Origin: GH45 sp046704385
GTDB lineage: Bacteria; Bacteroidota; Bacteroidia; Bacteroidales; SZUA-534
Assembly (NCBI GenBank): GCA_046704385.1
Contig: JBJKSB010000089.1
Location: 56,642 to 120,641 of the forward strand
Length of the DNA stretch: 64,000 bases
Direction: 5' to 3'
The notes beneath the pieces are model-generated. The model saw only the letters and a program-made list of their open reading frames with translations, was not told the DNA's origin and ran no database searches. Position 1 is the first letter of the stretch. Every line of letters begins with the position of its first letter. The position numbers and the translations under genes are program-made. This document shows, in pieces, positions 43,273 through 52,895 of this stretch.

Positions 43273-46200
43273 TTAAAAAGTTACATTTAATCCAATGCTC
43301 GTTGTTGCCATAATAGGATACCGGTTGTTGGTCCCTTCAGGGTCAAACCCGTCCTTTTTGGCGAAGGTTAGCAAATTCCTTCCTGAAGCATAAATGGAAA
43401 GGGAGTTGATACCGACTTTATCCAGATAGGGTTTTTTGCTAAGCGTATACGAAAGTTGTATATTTCTCATTTTGATGTAAAAACCGTCGTTAAGCCAGAA
43501 AGTGGAATACCTGGAGTTATTTGCCGAACGGCCATTTGCTTCCAGGCGGGGATATTTAGCATTTTCGTTACCTGGTCTCCAAGAGTCTTCAAGAACTTTA
43601 TATGAATTGTAATCTTTTTCGAAGCTGCTTAGAAAATTGTAGCGTGAATAACCCGAAGCTCCCTGGAAGTTTATATTTAAACCCCAGTTTTTGTAAGTAA
43701 GATCAAGATTAAGACCAAAAATAAGTTCCGGGTCATTGCTTTTGCCGATCAATTGTTCATCATTTTCGTCTATTACACCGTCAGCATTCAGGTCAAAATA
43801 TTTTATGTCCCCGGGCTTGAGGGTTGAATTTTTACTTCCGTCCTGAACAGGTGATGCATCAATTTCGTCTTGAGTCTGAAACAGGCCAACTGCGGTCCAT
43901 CCGTATTTACCATCAAAAGGATTGCCCGTTTTTTTCAATCGGTCGGGTGTATTAATGGCCTCATCCATGTAAATAATTTTGCTTTTTGCGAAGGTCAGGT
44001 TACCGGCAATCTGATAGTGGAAGTCACCTTTGCTCTCCTGGTATCTTAATACTCCTTCAACTCCTTTGTTATCCACTTTTCCCAGGTTTTCATCAGGTAA
44101 TGCCGAACCAAAAGTCTGAGGCACAGATGCCGAACGGGTAATCAGTATACCTGTAGTTCTTTTATAGAAATAGTCAAATTCCCCGGATATTTTTCCCTGA
44201 AACAGGCCAAAATCAAGACCGAAATCGCTGTTATTTGCTTTTTCCCACTCCAGATTTTTATTTGGAATCCCGGTGTCTTGTACACCTGTATAATAGGTAT
44301 CACCAATTACATATCCGCCATAAATCTGGTAACCAGAGAGATACTGTCCGTTGGCTATTCGGTCGTTACCAAACTCTCCGTACGAAGCACGTAATTTTAG
44401 GTTGCTGATCACATCCATATTTTTCATAAATGATTCCTCTGAAATTCTCCAGCCGGCTGATACTCCGGAAAAAAGACCCCATTTATTTCCTTTGGGAAAA
44501 TTCATCGATCCGTTATAACGCATATTAAGCTGGAACAGATATTTTTGGTTGTAATTATAGGCAAGCCGGTACACAAAAGCCTGCAAGGCATCTTCAGCAG
44601 GTTTACCATCGTTTGACATGTTAGTGGTTCCTCCGGCATACAGGTATTGAAGATTTGTTGCCAGGTAGCCTTCTCTGTATCCCGATATCGGATCAGCAAA
44701 ATAATCCATCTGTTCAAACATCAATAAACTGGATAGGTTGTGTGGTCCGAAAGTACGATTGTAATTAAATCCTCCCTGTAAGGTTGACCGTTTTCTGTTT
44801 TCGTTTTTTTGTGAAAGTGAAGTAAGACTCTGGCTGGGGCCTGATTGGATGAGCCCGGCATCGAGAGTATAAAAATTGAGCGTATAGGGTTCACTCCAGT
44901 TTTTATTATTTAAGAATTGTAAATCGTAGGCATAATCCACTTTAAAAGCCAGGCCTTCAACAAATGGAATATCGTAGTTCAGACCCAGTTTGTTTTCTAT
45001 GTAGTAATTGTTATCTCTGATGTAGCCTGAGTACATGGATTCTCCCATTGGACTTCCGGCAGTACCGTTATAATTCAATCCCAGGTCATCACCTGGAACT
45101 CTTAATGATTCAGGGACATAGGCAGGAATAGTAGGAATGGCCGTTTGCAGAGTTTGATAGAGTTTATCTTCACCAATTGGTGTGTTTTCCTTATCGTCTT
45201 TTCGAACCGAAATATCTAAACTCACTTTCAGGTTTTTGGTAACTTTAGTATCAATATTTGAACGGATATTATATCGCTCATAATTAGCCATGCTAAACAA
45301 ACCTCCCTGATTCAGATAACCCAGCGACAGGTAGTAAACAGTACGATCGTTTCCTCCGGTTGCCGACAGGTCGAATTGTGAAATCGGGGCGCTTTTGCTC
45401 ATCATTTGTCCCCACCAGTCGGTTCCCGGAAGAGTACCATCTTCATATTGCTGAACCTCTTTATCGGTGAATTTATCAGCCATTCCATCATTTTCATAGG
45501 CTTCATTAATATATTTTGCATATTCACCGGCGTTCATATACTCTGGTCGAAATGTCGGACTTTGCCATGAGTGGGAGGTGTTGAACGTAATTTGTGGTTT
45601 ACTGTCAGAGCCTCGTTTTGTGGTGACCAAAATTACACCATTAGCACCCCTTGAACCATATATGGCAGCTGAAGCAGCATCTTTCAGTACAGTTATGCTT
45701 TCAATATCATTTGGGTCTATCCGGTTAAAGTCGCGTTCAATACCGTCCACAAGAATAAGCGGATTATTGGTTCCTCTGTTATTCGGATCAAAAGTGCTTT
45801 TACCCCGGATTAAAAAAGTTGAAGCATTATCGTCACCAGGCCGCCCACTTACCTGGCGGGCAATAATTCCAGTCATTTTACCTGCAAGGGTGTTTGTAAG
45901 GTTGGGCGCGGCTGTTTTAACCAAATCGCCTTTGTTAACTACTGATACCGAACCGGTAAGGTCAGCTTTTTTCATACTTCCGTAGCCCACTACCACAACT
46001 TCATCCAATCCAATCAAATCCTGTGAGAGTGCTATATCAATGGCACCTGATCCGGTGACTGGTTTTTCTTCGGATAAATAGCCTATAAATGAAACAACCA
46101 GAGTAGACCCGGATTGTGCCTGGATTGAATAGACTCCGTTCACATCGGTAATGGTTCCCTGTGAGGTTCCTTTTATAGTAATATTGGCTCCAACTATTGT

Positions 46201-46392
46201 TTCGCCGGTCTTTGCATCGGTCACTTTACCTGTTATTGTCAGGTTTTGAGCCGAAAGTGACGGGGAAATAAGCAGGAAAATTAAACTTATCAGAAAGCCT
46301 GATTTTCCGCAAAGTTTGCGAAATCTACCCAATTGATAGCGAAACGTAAATATTTCGATCAGTTTGGGTTTAATCATTTTTAGTCTTTTCAT
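43273..46392 (-). CDS. SusC/RagA family TonB-dependent receptor
   Basis: Outer-membrane barrel that imports oligosaccharides with TonB energy. A long N-terminal region ends in a signal peptide (ISLIFLLISPSLSAQ, cleaved near residue 48), then a carboxypeptidase-D-like domain (GKVTDAKTGETIVGANITIK), the TonB box LDEVVVVGYGSMKKADLTGS, the plug (NPLILVDGIERDFNRIDPND, AAIYGSRGANGVILVTTKRG), and the barrel, ending FGLNVTF-like (IGLNVTF). Length 1039 aa is usual. A 460-base gap upstream, with a terminator, gives susCD its own promoter region. Confidence 0.96.
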   Translation of the reverse strand: MKRLKMIKPKLIEIFTFRYQLGRFRKLCGKSGFLISLIFLLISPSLSAQNLTITGKVTDAKTGETIVGANITIKGTSQGTITDVNGVYSIQAQSGSTLVVSFIGYLSEEKPVTGSGAIDIALSQDLIGLDEVVVVGYGSMKKADLTGSVSVVNKGDLVKTAAPNLTNTLAGKMTGIIARQVSGRPGDDNASTFLIRGKSTFDPNNRGTNNPLILVDGIERDFNRIDPNDIESITVLKDAASAAIYGSRGANGVILVTTKRGSDSKPQITFNTSHSWQSPTFRPEYMNAGEYAKYINEAYENDGMADKFTDKEVQQYEDGTLPGTDWWGQMMSKSAPISQFDLSATGGNDRTVYYLSLGYLNQGGLFSMANYERYNIRSNIDTKVTKNLKVSLDISVRKDDKENTPIGEDKLYQTLQTAIPTIPAYVPESLRVPGDDLGLNYNGTAGSPMGESMYSGYIRDNNYYIENKLGLNYDIPFVEGLAFKVDYAYDLQFLNNKNWSEPYTLNFYTLDAGLIQSGPSQSLTSLSQKNENRKRSTLQGGFNYNRTFGPHNLSSLLMFEQMDYFADPISGYREGYLATNLQYLYAGGTTNMSNDGKPAEDALQAFVYRLAYNYNQKYLFQLNMRYNGSMNFPKGNKWGLFSGVSAGWRISEESFMKNMDVISNLKLRASYGEFGNDRIANGQYLSGYQIYGGYVIGDTYYTGVQDTGIPNKNLEWEKANNSDFGLDFGLFQGKISGEFDYFYKRTTGILITRSASVPQTFGSALPDENLGKVDNKGVEGVLRYQESKGDFHYQIAGNLTFAKSKIIYMDEAINTPDRLKKTGNPFDGKYGWTAVGLFQTQDEIDASPVQDGSKNSTLKPGDIKYFDLNADGVIDENDEQLIGKSNDPELIFGLNLDLTYKNWGLNINFQGASGYSRYNFLSSFEKDYNSYKVLEDSWRPGNENAKYPRLEANGRSANNSRYSTFWLNDGFYIKMRNIQLSYTLSKKPYLDKVGINSLSIYASGRNLLTFAKKDGFDPEGTNNRYPIMATTSIGLNVTF

Positions 46393-46770
46393 AATGCATT
46401 TAGTTTAATAGTTTAATTGAAAGGTTTATATTGTTAGTTGTATTTGCATTGTTATTCTGTTATGCTTTTGGCTTTTTATAGCAAGGCTGATATTTTCAGG
46501 TTTGTCGGCCAACCAATACAACCCTGACCATTGAGGTTTAAGCCTGCAAAGGAAAAGGATTGAAAGAGCCAATGAGAAATCACACCCCATAAAAAACAAA
46601 CCGGGATTATGGAATTTTTATGGTGCAATGTAAGAGTGGACTTGGATGATATAAAAAGTTATCCCACTATTAAAACTTTCTACTATTCAGTATAAACTCA
46701 CAAAAAGTGATTAATACAATGAAACACAATCAGATAAGATTGTTTTTTTGTAAGGTGATATTTTTGAAGT
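46393..46770 (-). other. Control region upstream of susC, no gene seen
   Basis: This noncoding stretch is A+T-rich and lies between the GH2 terminator and susC. No convincing -33/-7 pair was found on the minus strand, and no ORF or strong hairpin stands out. It is the likely site of the regulator's binding, by position only. Confidence 0.4.
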
Positions 46771-46772
46771 TG

Positions 46773-46812
46773 AAAAAATGCCAGGAATCAGGTGCGATAC
46801 CTAACCCTGGCA
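46773..46812 (-). terminator. Intrinsic terminator after the GH2 gene
   Basis: On the minus strand TGCCAGG/CCTGGCA forms a stem (20-base loop), followed by TTTTTT. It ends the GH2 transcript before susC. Confidence 0.78.
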
Positions 46813-46852
46813 CAAAAAACTCAGTCCCTATTGTAACCGTTGAGGTTTTAAA

Positions 46853-48931
46853 TTATTTAAAATTCCATACACAGGAATCGGAACATGCTGTATTCTCGTT
46901 TGAACCAGTTACTTCAATAGCATTTTTACCTTTTTGTAATAAAACTTTTTCCCATTTAAAAATACGATTTGTGGAGGCAAGGGTAGTAATTGGTTTGTGG
47001 TTCACAATTAATCTGACCTGGTTGCAATTCGAATACACTTTTACCTCAACCAGCGAATCCGGTCGGTTTTCAAATCTTCTGCTTGTGATATAAACAAAAG
47101 GTTTTTCGGTCCAGTTTGCCTTATAGAAATAATAGGCATCTTTTTTTATGCTTCTGTCCTGGGTTACCAGCCCTTTATCATTTACGCCCGGATTATCGCC
47201 TTCATTGCGACCCGCCGATGAAAAATCGAAGGCTACCCAAACCGAGGTTGACCAGATATAAGGTCGTTTTATAATTTCATGCCAATAATATTCGTGATAC
47301 AGGTTTTGATATTCTTCAGGATGGAAAACTCCGGCATTTTTTGGCATTGCAGGATTTTCTTCGTGTTGATGCGGATTTGCCCCAACACCGTATTCACTAA
47401 CGCCGAATGAAATTGTCGGATGGCTTTTTCTCCGGGAATCGAGCCATGATGAAAAATCGGTCATATTGCCATAATACCAGCCAAAATATTTATTCCATGA
47501 AATAATATCGGGAGCCCAGTTTGAGGGCCTTTCATCGAACATGGCTGCTGCAACAGTATAGCGGGTAGTATCAATCGATTTTGCAACACGGTTAAGTTCT
47601 TCAATTAAAGGAGCAGGGTTTGGCCCGCCTTTATAATCAATTTCATTGCATAAACCCCAGAAACATACCGATGGGTGATTGTAATTCTGTTTGATCAATT
47701 CTTTAAGCTGTTCTTTTATATTATCCTGGAAAAGCGCATTACCACTTATATTGTTAATTAATGGAACTTCGGTCCAAAGTACAATTCCTGCACTATCGCA
47801 ATAATTATAAGTAAAGTTGCCGTGCTGGTAATGTGCCAGACGCAGGTAGTTACACCCCATTTCAGACATCATATCCAGACTTTCTTTTCTATCGGCATCA
47901 GAAATAGCCCGGCCTTTATCCCGACGGTCTTCATGCATGGCAACACCATGAAGAGGGTACCGTTTATTGTTCAGATAAAAACCCGAATCGGCACTTACTG
48001 AATAAGTTCTGATACCTATTTTTTGTACCAGGCTATCAAGAACAGAACTACCGGCCATTAATTTTACTGATACATTATATAAGCAAGGATTTTTGGAACC
48101 TTGCCACAATACCGGATTTTTTATAACTAACTCCTGGTTTAAAGCCAGAATTGTGGCGGAAGGAATTTTTATTTTCGATTTAGAAGAATCGAGTGTTTGA
48201 CCCGATTTGTCCGAAATGGTGGTGCAAACGGTTACTTCTGAGGTTTTTGAAGATTTGTTTCCGACCAATATTTTGGCTTTTATATTGGCTTTTTTTGCAG
48301 AAATATTATAAGGTGTCAAATAAACTCCAGATGAAGCATAGTCGAGTGGTGAGATAAAAAGTTTATTGGTGGCAATGAGTTCCAGCGAGCGTGTAATGCC
48401 GCCAAAGAATGTAAAGTCGGCTGATAGCGGAGCATAATCAAGAGATTTAGAATTATCGACTTTTATAGAAATGGTGTTGGTTTTGCCGAAATTGACAAAA
48501 TTGGTTATATCGAAAATAAAAGCCGCATAACCACCTATATGGTTTCCAACAAATTTGCCATTAATAAAAACATCGGTTTTAAGGTTGGCCGAACCAAACC
48601 GCAGAAACAGTTCTTTATCTGAAAGTTTCTTATCAATATCTAACTGTTTCCTGTACCAGTGGGGACTCCTGTCGTAGTTTTTATCGCCAATCTGACCGTC
48701 TGTTGCATTCCAGGTATGGGGCAGGTTAACGGTTTCCCAGTCTTTATCGTTAAAAGCTGCTGTAATTACGGCCGAATCTGAGTTTGCTCCAAATTTCCAA
48801 TTATTATCAATATTAATTACAGTGCGCTGACTAAAGCTTATTATTGCAAATAAGCTAACGAATAGTGTAAAGATTATTTTTTTGATTCGTATGCAGTTTA
48901 TTTTTTGAATTGAACAATAAAATAACTGCAT
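46853..48931 (-). CDS. Glycoside hydrolase family 2 (beta-galactosidase-like)
   Basis: Exo-glycosidase of family GH2, which includes beta-galactosidases, mannosidases and glucuronidases. Domains: signal peptide (FTLFVSLFAIISFSQ), sugar-binding jelly roll (about 35-200, NLPHTWNATDGQIGDKNY, FGSANLKTDVFINGKFVG), immunoglobulin-like domain (about 205-310), TIM barrel (from GVAMHEDRRDKGRAISDAD), then a C-terminal DUF4982-like beta domain. The acid/base glutamate is in WGLCNEID and the nucleophile in GVSEYGVGAN. Length 692 aa is short for LacZ but normal for Bacteroidota GH2. The only glycosidase of this locus in the window; exact substrate not readable. Confidence 0.93.
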   Translation of the reverse strand: MQLFYCSIQKINCIRIKKIIFTLFVSLFAIISFSQRTVINIDNNWKFGANSDSAVITAAFNDKDWETVNLPHTWNATDGQIGDKNYDRSPHWYRKQLDIDKKLSDKELFLRFGSANLKTDVFINGKFVGNHIGGYAAFIFDITNFVNFGKTNTISIKVDNSKSLDYAPLSADFTFFGGITRSLELIATNKLFISPLDYASSGVYLTPYNISAKKANIKAKILVGNKSSKTSEVTVCTTISDKSGQTLDSSKSKIKIPSATILALNQELVIKNPVLWQGSKNPCLYNVSVKLMAGSSVLDSLVQKIGIRTYSVSADSGFYLNNKRYPLHGVAMHEDRRDKGRAISDADRKESLDMMSEMGCNYLRLAHYQHGNFTYNYCDSAGIVLWTEVPLINNISGNALFQDNIKEQLKELIKQNYNHPSVCFWGLCNEIDYKGGPNPAPLIEELNRVAKSIDTTRYTVAAAMFDERPSNWAPDIISWNKYFGWYYGNMTDFSSWLDSRRKSHPTISFGVSEYGVGANPHQHEENPAMPKNAGVFHPEEYQNLYHEYYWHEIIKRPYIWSTSVWVAFDFSSAGRNEGDNPGVNDKGLVTQDRSIKKDAYYFYKANWTEKPFVYITSRRFENRPDSLVEVKVYSNCNQVRLIVNHKPITTLASTNRIFKWEKVLLQKGKNAIEVTGSNENTACSDSCVWNFK

Positions 48932-49076
48932 ATCCGGATAAAAATGTCCCGGCTGTCTTCTTGTAAATTTTTCAAATACTCATTAAAAACTCAACAATAC
49001 GTTATAATAGATTGAAAATAAGGCAAATGCAATGTGTGAGATTAGGGTATGTTGGTTATTGATGCTGAAGAATGCA

Positions 49077-49117
49077 ATAAAAAGGTGTAAAAAAGCCAAA
49101 ATTGCTTTTTACACCTT
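49077..49117 (-). terminator. Intrinsic terminator after the small lipoprotein gene
   Basis: AAGGTGTAAAAAAGC/GCTTTTTACACCTT arms (one bulged base) with T residues following on the minus strand. Confidence 0.8.
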
Positions 49118-49134
49118 ATGATTATAAGAAAATA

Positions 49135-49497
49135 TTATTGTTTTGTTAATACTGTGCCTTGCGTAGTTTCTTCAATTGTAGTCTCTGAAGTTAGATTATA
49201 CTGCTGAAAGAAAGTGCTGGTACCTTGAACACTAAGTGTTAACCCATCATCAGAAATTCCCCATGTGATAGTTTCAGGAGGATTAGAGTAATAATCACTT
49301 TCATAAGTACCAATTCCGGAAGGAGCAATAATTAATGTAATATTATCTGAGGAATTTACCCAGGTTCCTGCAATATTATCTGCTGTAATTGTAAGGGTGG
49401 GTGTTGCAGTATCTTTTTTACAACTTGTAAGTACTAAAGTTAAGGCTATACTGGCAATTGCACCAATAGTAAACAGCTTATGAAAAACTCTTTTCAT
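49135..49497 (-). CDS. Small lipoprotein of unknown function
   Basis: 120 residues with a clear lipoprotein signal (IASIALTLVLTSC; lipid Cys about residue 26) and then a beta-rich lipocalin-like stretch (ADNIAGTWVNSSDNITLII, TWGISDDGLTLSV). Similar small lipoproteins are common in Bacteroidota; no function is known to me. It lies between the sensor-regulator and the GH2 gene on the same strand and has its own terminator. Confidence 0.7.
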   Translation of the reverse strand: MKRVFHKLFTIGAIASIALTLVLTSCKKDTATPTLTITADNIAGTWVNSSDNITLIIAPSGIGTYESDYYSNPPETITWGISDDGLTLSVQGTSTFFQQYNLTSETTIEETTQGTVLTKQ

Positions 49498-49687
49498 GAT
49501 AAAAATATTAAAATTGGCCTACTCTGATTTCTTAGCTTTTCGGCTTCCGCTTTTTTAATTTAACGATGTATTAATACACCTACAGTTATTAGTTGCAAGC
49601 CAAATTCTGTTTTGAAAAATTTGAGTATGATTTCTATAAAAATTGTCGGAAAAAGAAATTATTCTGGTATAGAAACAAGATTTTTTA

Positions 49688-52678
49688 TTAAAACCGAAGT
49701 ATAAAGTCGTTTAACTGGGTTTTTTTATCTATACCGGTTTTTTTCCTGATCCGGTAGCGGCACATCTCCAGGCCTCGTCTTGAAATGTTTAATAATTCAG
49801 CAATTTCTTCGTTGGAGAGGTTCATTCGTATGTAGGCACAAATTTTTAAATCCTTGTGAGTGATTTCGGGATATTGTTCGGCAAAGCGCGTAAGGAAATT
49901 ATCCTGGATAAGATTTAAGTTCAAATTCAGCTTTTCCCAATCGCTCTCATTGTTTAAATTTACATTGATATGATAGATAACTTTATCAAGTTTTCGGCGT
50001 GTGGTTTCAACAACGTTGGGGAGCATGCCCTGAATATCGGCCCGGATACTTGATAATACCTGATTCTTTGAAATTAATTGAATGGCAGAAGATGTGAGCT
50101 CGTTTTCTTTTTCTGCTATTTGATTTTCAAAGCTGGCAATCTGCCGGTTCAATTCTTTGTTTTCGAAAATCAGTTTTTCCGATTTTAACAACTCTTCTTT
50201 TAGCAGATAGTTTTTGTGGATGCCTTTTTCGCGCGACCGGATTATAAGAATAATAATAGAAAAAATTAAAGCAATTAATCCGATTTTAAAGTATAATTTA
50301 GCCCAAAACGGAGGTATGACCTTTAAGGTTATTGATGCTTCATTTTTATTCCAGGTTCCGTTTGTATTTAACGACCTAACAATAAAATTATAAGTTCCGC
50401 CTTTTAAATCTTTATAAGTGGCTGTCCGGTTTGAAGCATCGGTATATATCCAATCCTCATCATTACCTTCTAGCTTGTAGGCGTATTTCATTTTATTGGG
50501 TTCAGAAAAATTTAAGGCAGCAAAATCAAACGAAATAAAGTTTTGTTTGTAGGTTATAGTCAGGTTTTTTAAGCCTGGAATATCGGTATATTCAGGCTTC
50601 AGACCCCGAATGGTTTTATTGAATAATTTAACATCAGTAATGTATAATGGATATGAACCCAAATCTTCATACACATTATCAGGATTGAAGATTTTCAGAC
50701 CGCCTTCGCCTCCAAGCAGAATTTGACCATTATGCATGGCGCATGATGCATTTAAGCCAATTTTTGACAGGCCAATATCCTTTTGATTGGTATAATTCTG
50801 AGTTACCTCCAAATTTTGTGAAATCCGGGTAAGTCCTTTATTGGTTGAAATCCAGATATTATTTTTTGAATCGGTGAAAAAACCATAACAAATATTGCTG
50901 TTTAAACCTGAATTTGTATTATAGGCATCAAAGCTGTCAACGGGTTGATTGTATTTTAGAATACCATTTCCAAAGGTACCAATCCACAAATCGCCATTAT
51001 TGTCTTTAAAAATGGAACTGACATCAAAGTTGTTTTTATGTTTGATGGTATTATTTTTTACATCTAAAATAATCAATCCTTTATTGGTGGCAATAAGAAT
51101 GTTTTTATTCTGGTTTTCGCGAATTGACCAAACATTGGTTGTTGATAAAACAGGATCAGAAAATTTTTCGAAAACTGCCATTTCCTGAGTTTTGTTTATT
51201 TCTTCATGTTTTAGCATATTTATCCCTTGACCCCAGGTTCCAACCCAAATATTACCTTTTTGATCTTCGTAAATGGAATAAATACCATTTTTACTAATTG
51301 AATTAGGATTGCTGCTGTTAGTATAATAGGCCAGGCTCTTACCATCTTCGCTCATTTTCAACAATCCACCATCGGTTCCAATCCAGTTTTTGCCTGCTTG
51401 ATCCTGGAATATTCGTCGAATGTTATTCAGGGGTTGGTTCGGATAATTTATTAAATGGTTTAGTTTGTTGTTGACAGCATTATAGGTGTAAACACCGTTA
51501 CCCAAAGTACCGATCCATACCCATCCGTTTTTATCTTCGTTGAGGGAAGTAATCCGGATGTTGTTAATTGTTTGTTTCAGGTTCTCATCTTGTATAAAAT
51601 CCTGAATATTTAGCTTATTTCGGTTGTAGTTATATAAGCCCGAACCAAAGGTTCCTAACCATATAACATCGGATTTATCTTTATAAATTGACCAGAGAAA
51701 TAATTCAGAAGTTTCGTTACTCTTTTCTTTGGTTCCTAAACTATTGTAAATGATGTCTCTTTTGGTATCGTAAATATTAACCCCACCGCCATACGTAGCC
51801 AGCCAGATATTACCATTCCAGTCTTTGGTCATCGACCTTACAACATTGTGACTGAGACGCTGCGCAGGTTTGCTTTTAGTAGTATATTGACAGATGGTAT
51901 TCTGATTTTTATTATATTTAAAGGCACCGCTGTTCCAGGTTCCGATCCAGATATTTTCATTGTTGTCTTCAAGAAAACTGTTGATGGTCAGGTCACTTTT
52001 TAATTCATTATTAACACCGGTAAACGATTTAAAATAATGGGTTTTAATATCGAATAAAGAAATACCTCCGCCCTCGGTACCAATCCAAATTTCGCCATCA
52101 TTATCAGTAAAGATAGTGTTAATTAAATTGCTGGAAATACTATTCGGATCATCGGCTTCGTGTTTGAATGATGAGAAATTTTCTTGCTCTCTATTGTAAA
52201 TTGAAAGTCCGCCGCCATAACTTCCTACCAATATTTCACCATCTTTTGCCTTGGCAATGGCATTAATAAAATTATGGCAAAGTGAAGAAGAATCCTTTTC
52301 ATCGTGCACAAAATGAGTGATTTTACCTGACGATTTATTAATAATGATCAATCCATTTTCGGTTCCTACCCAAAGATGATTTGTGTCATCTTCAAAAATT
52401 GCATGTACGCCATAATCATTAAAAATCACATCAGCCTCACCATCCTGGTTGTATCTTACAAAATTGTACCCGTCAAAACGATACAAACCATTATAAACCC
52501 CAACCCAAAGAAAATCTTCTTTATCCTGGTAAATGGTCAATACATGCGATTGTAATAATCTCTCGTCCTTGTTGAAGTCTTTAAATTCAATGTTGTTGTA
52601 TTGAGCAAACAAATAAGTAGTGGAAATAATATTTCCGAAAACAAAAACTGCTATTTTAATAAATCGGTTTAAGGTCAC
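49688..52678 (-). CDS. Propeller-sensor transmembrane regulator with LuxR-type HTH
   Basis: A 996-residue one-component regulator. N-terminal signal/anchor, then about a dozen Reg_prop repeats with the WVGTxxG pattern (e.g. HLWVGTENGL, EIWIGTEGGG, NIWIGTWNSG, WVWIGTLGNG), which fold as two beta-propellers in the periplasm. A Y_Y_Y domain (about 700-790, YKLEGNDEDWIYTD) is followed by a TM helix (IGLIALIFSIIILII), a coiled coil, and a C-terminal HTH (YIRMNLSNEEIAELLNISRR, then YRIRKKTGIDKKTQLNDFIL) like LuxR/GerE. Unlike hybrid two-component sensors there is no kinase or receiver. It probably senses a glycan for the downstream locus. Confidence 0.9.
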   Translation of the reverse strand: MTLNRFIKIAVFVFGNIISTTYLFAQYNNIEFKDFNKDERLLQSHVLTIYQDKEDFLWVGVYNGLYRFDGYNFVRYNQDGEADVIFNDYGVHAIFEDDTNHLWVGTENGLIIINKSSGKITHFVHDEKDSSSLCHNFINAIAKAKDGEILVGSYGGGLSIYNREQENFSSFKHEADDPNSISSNLINTIFTDNDGEIWIGTEGGGISLFDIKTHYFKSFTGVNNELKSDLTINSFLEDNNENIWIGTWNSGAFKYNKNQNTICQYTTKSKPAQRLSHNVVRSMTKDWNGNIWLATYGGGVNIYDTKRDIIYNSLGTKEKSNETSELFLWSIYKDKSDVIWLGTFGSGLYNYNRNKLNIQDFIQDENLKQTINNIRITSLNEDKNGWVWIGTLGNGVYTYNAVNNKLNHLINYPNQPLNNIRRIFQDQAGKNWIGTDGGLLKMSEDGKSLAYYTNSSNPNSISKNGIYSIYEDQKGNIWVGTWGQGINMLKHEEINKTQEMAVFEKFSDPVLSTTNVWSIRENQNKNILIATNKGLIILDVKNNTIKHKNNFDVSSIFKDNNGDLWIGTFGNGILKYNQPVDSFDAYNTNSGLNSNICYGFFTDSKNNIWISTNKGLTRISQNLEVTQNYTNQKDIGLSKIGLNASCAMHNGQILLGGEGGLKIFNPDNVYEDLGSYPLYITDVKLFNKTIRGLKPEYTDIPGLKNLTITYKQNFISFDFAALNFSEPNKMKYAYKLEGNDEDWIYTDASNRTATYKDLKGGTYNFIVRSLNTNGTWNKNEASITLKVIPPFWAKLYFKIGLIALIFSIIILIIRSREKGIHKNYLLKEELLKSEKLIFENKELNRQIASFENQIAEKENELTSSAIQLISKNQVLSSIRADIQGMLPNVVETTRRKLDKVIYHINVNLNNESDWEKLNLNLNLIQDNFLTRFAEQYPEITHKDLKICAYIRMNLSNEEIAELLNISRRGLEMCRYRIRKKTGIDKKTQLNDFILRF

Positions 52679-52895
52679 GTGTTTAAATCAATACAATTGG
52701 ATCGTTCTGGTTTTAAATATACTAAAATGTTTTAACTCCAATTATACTGTTCCGCGAGAATGCTTATACCAAGTAAAAAAAAGGGATTTACTACTGCTTT
52801 GAATCAGGAAGTCATCGGACTTATTTTTAAACCAGCAACTTTGTCATCTGATCGGTTTTATGTCACATAATGAATGTTTTACCAGATATTATGCT

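Noticed and set aside
45578..45985. A 135-aa open frame on the plus strand within susC
   Set aside because: It runs opposite the conserved plug domain of SusC, which is clearly the coding strand; the reverse translation has no family features.
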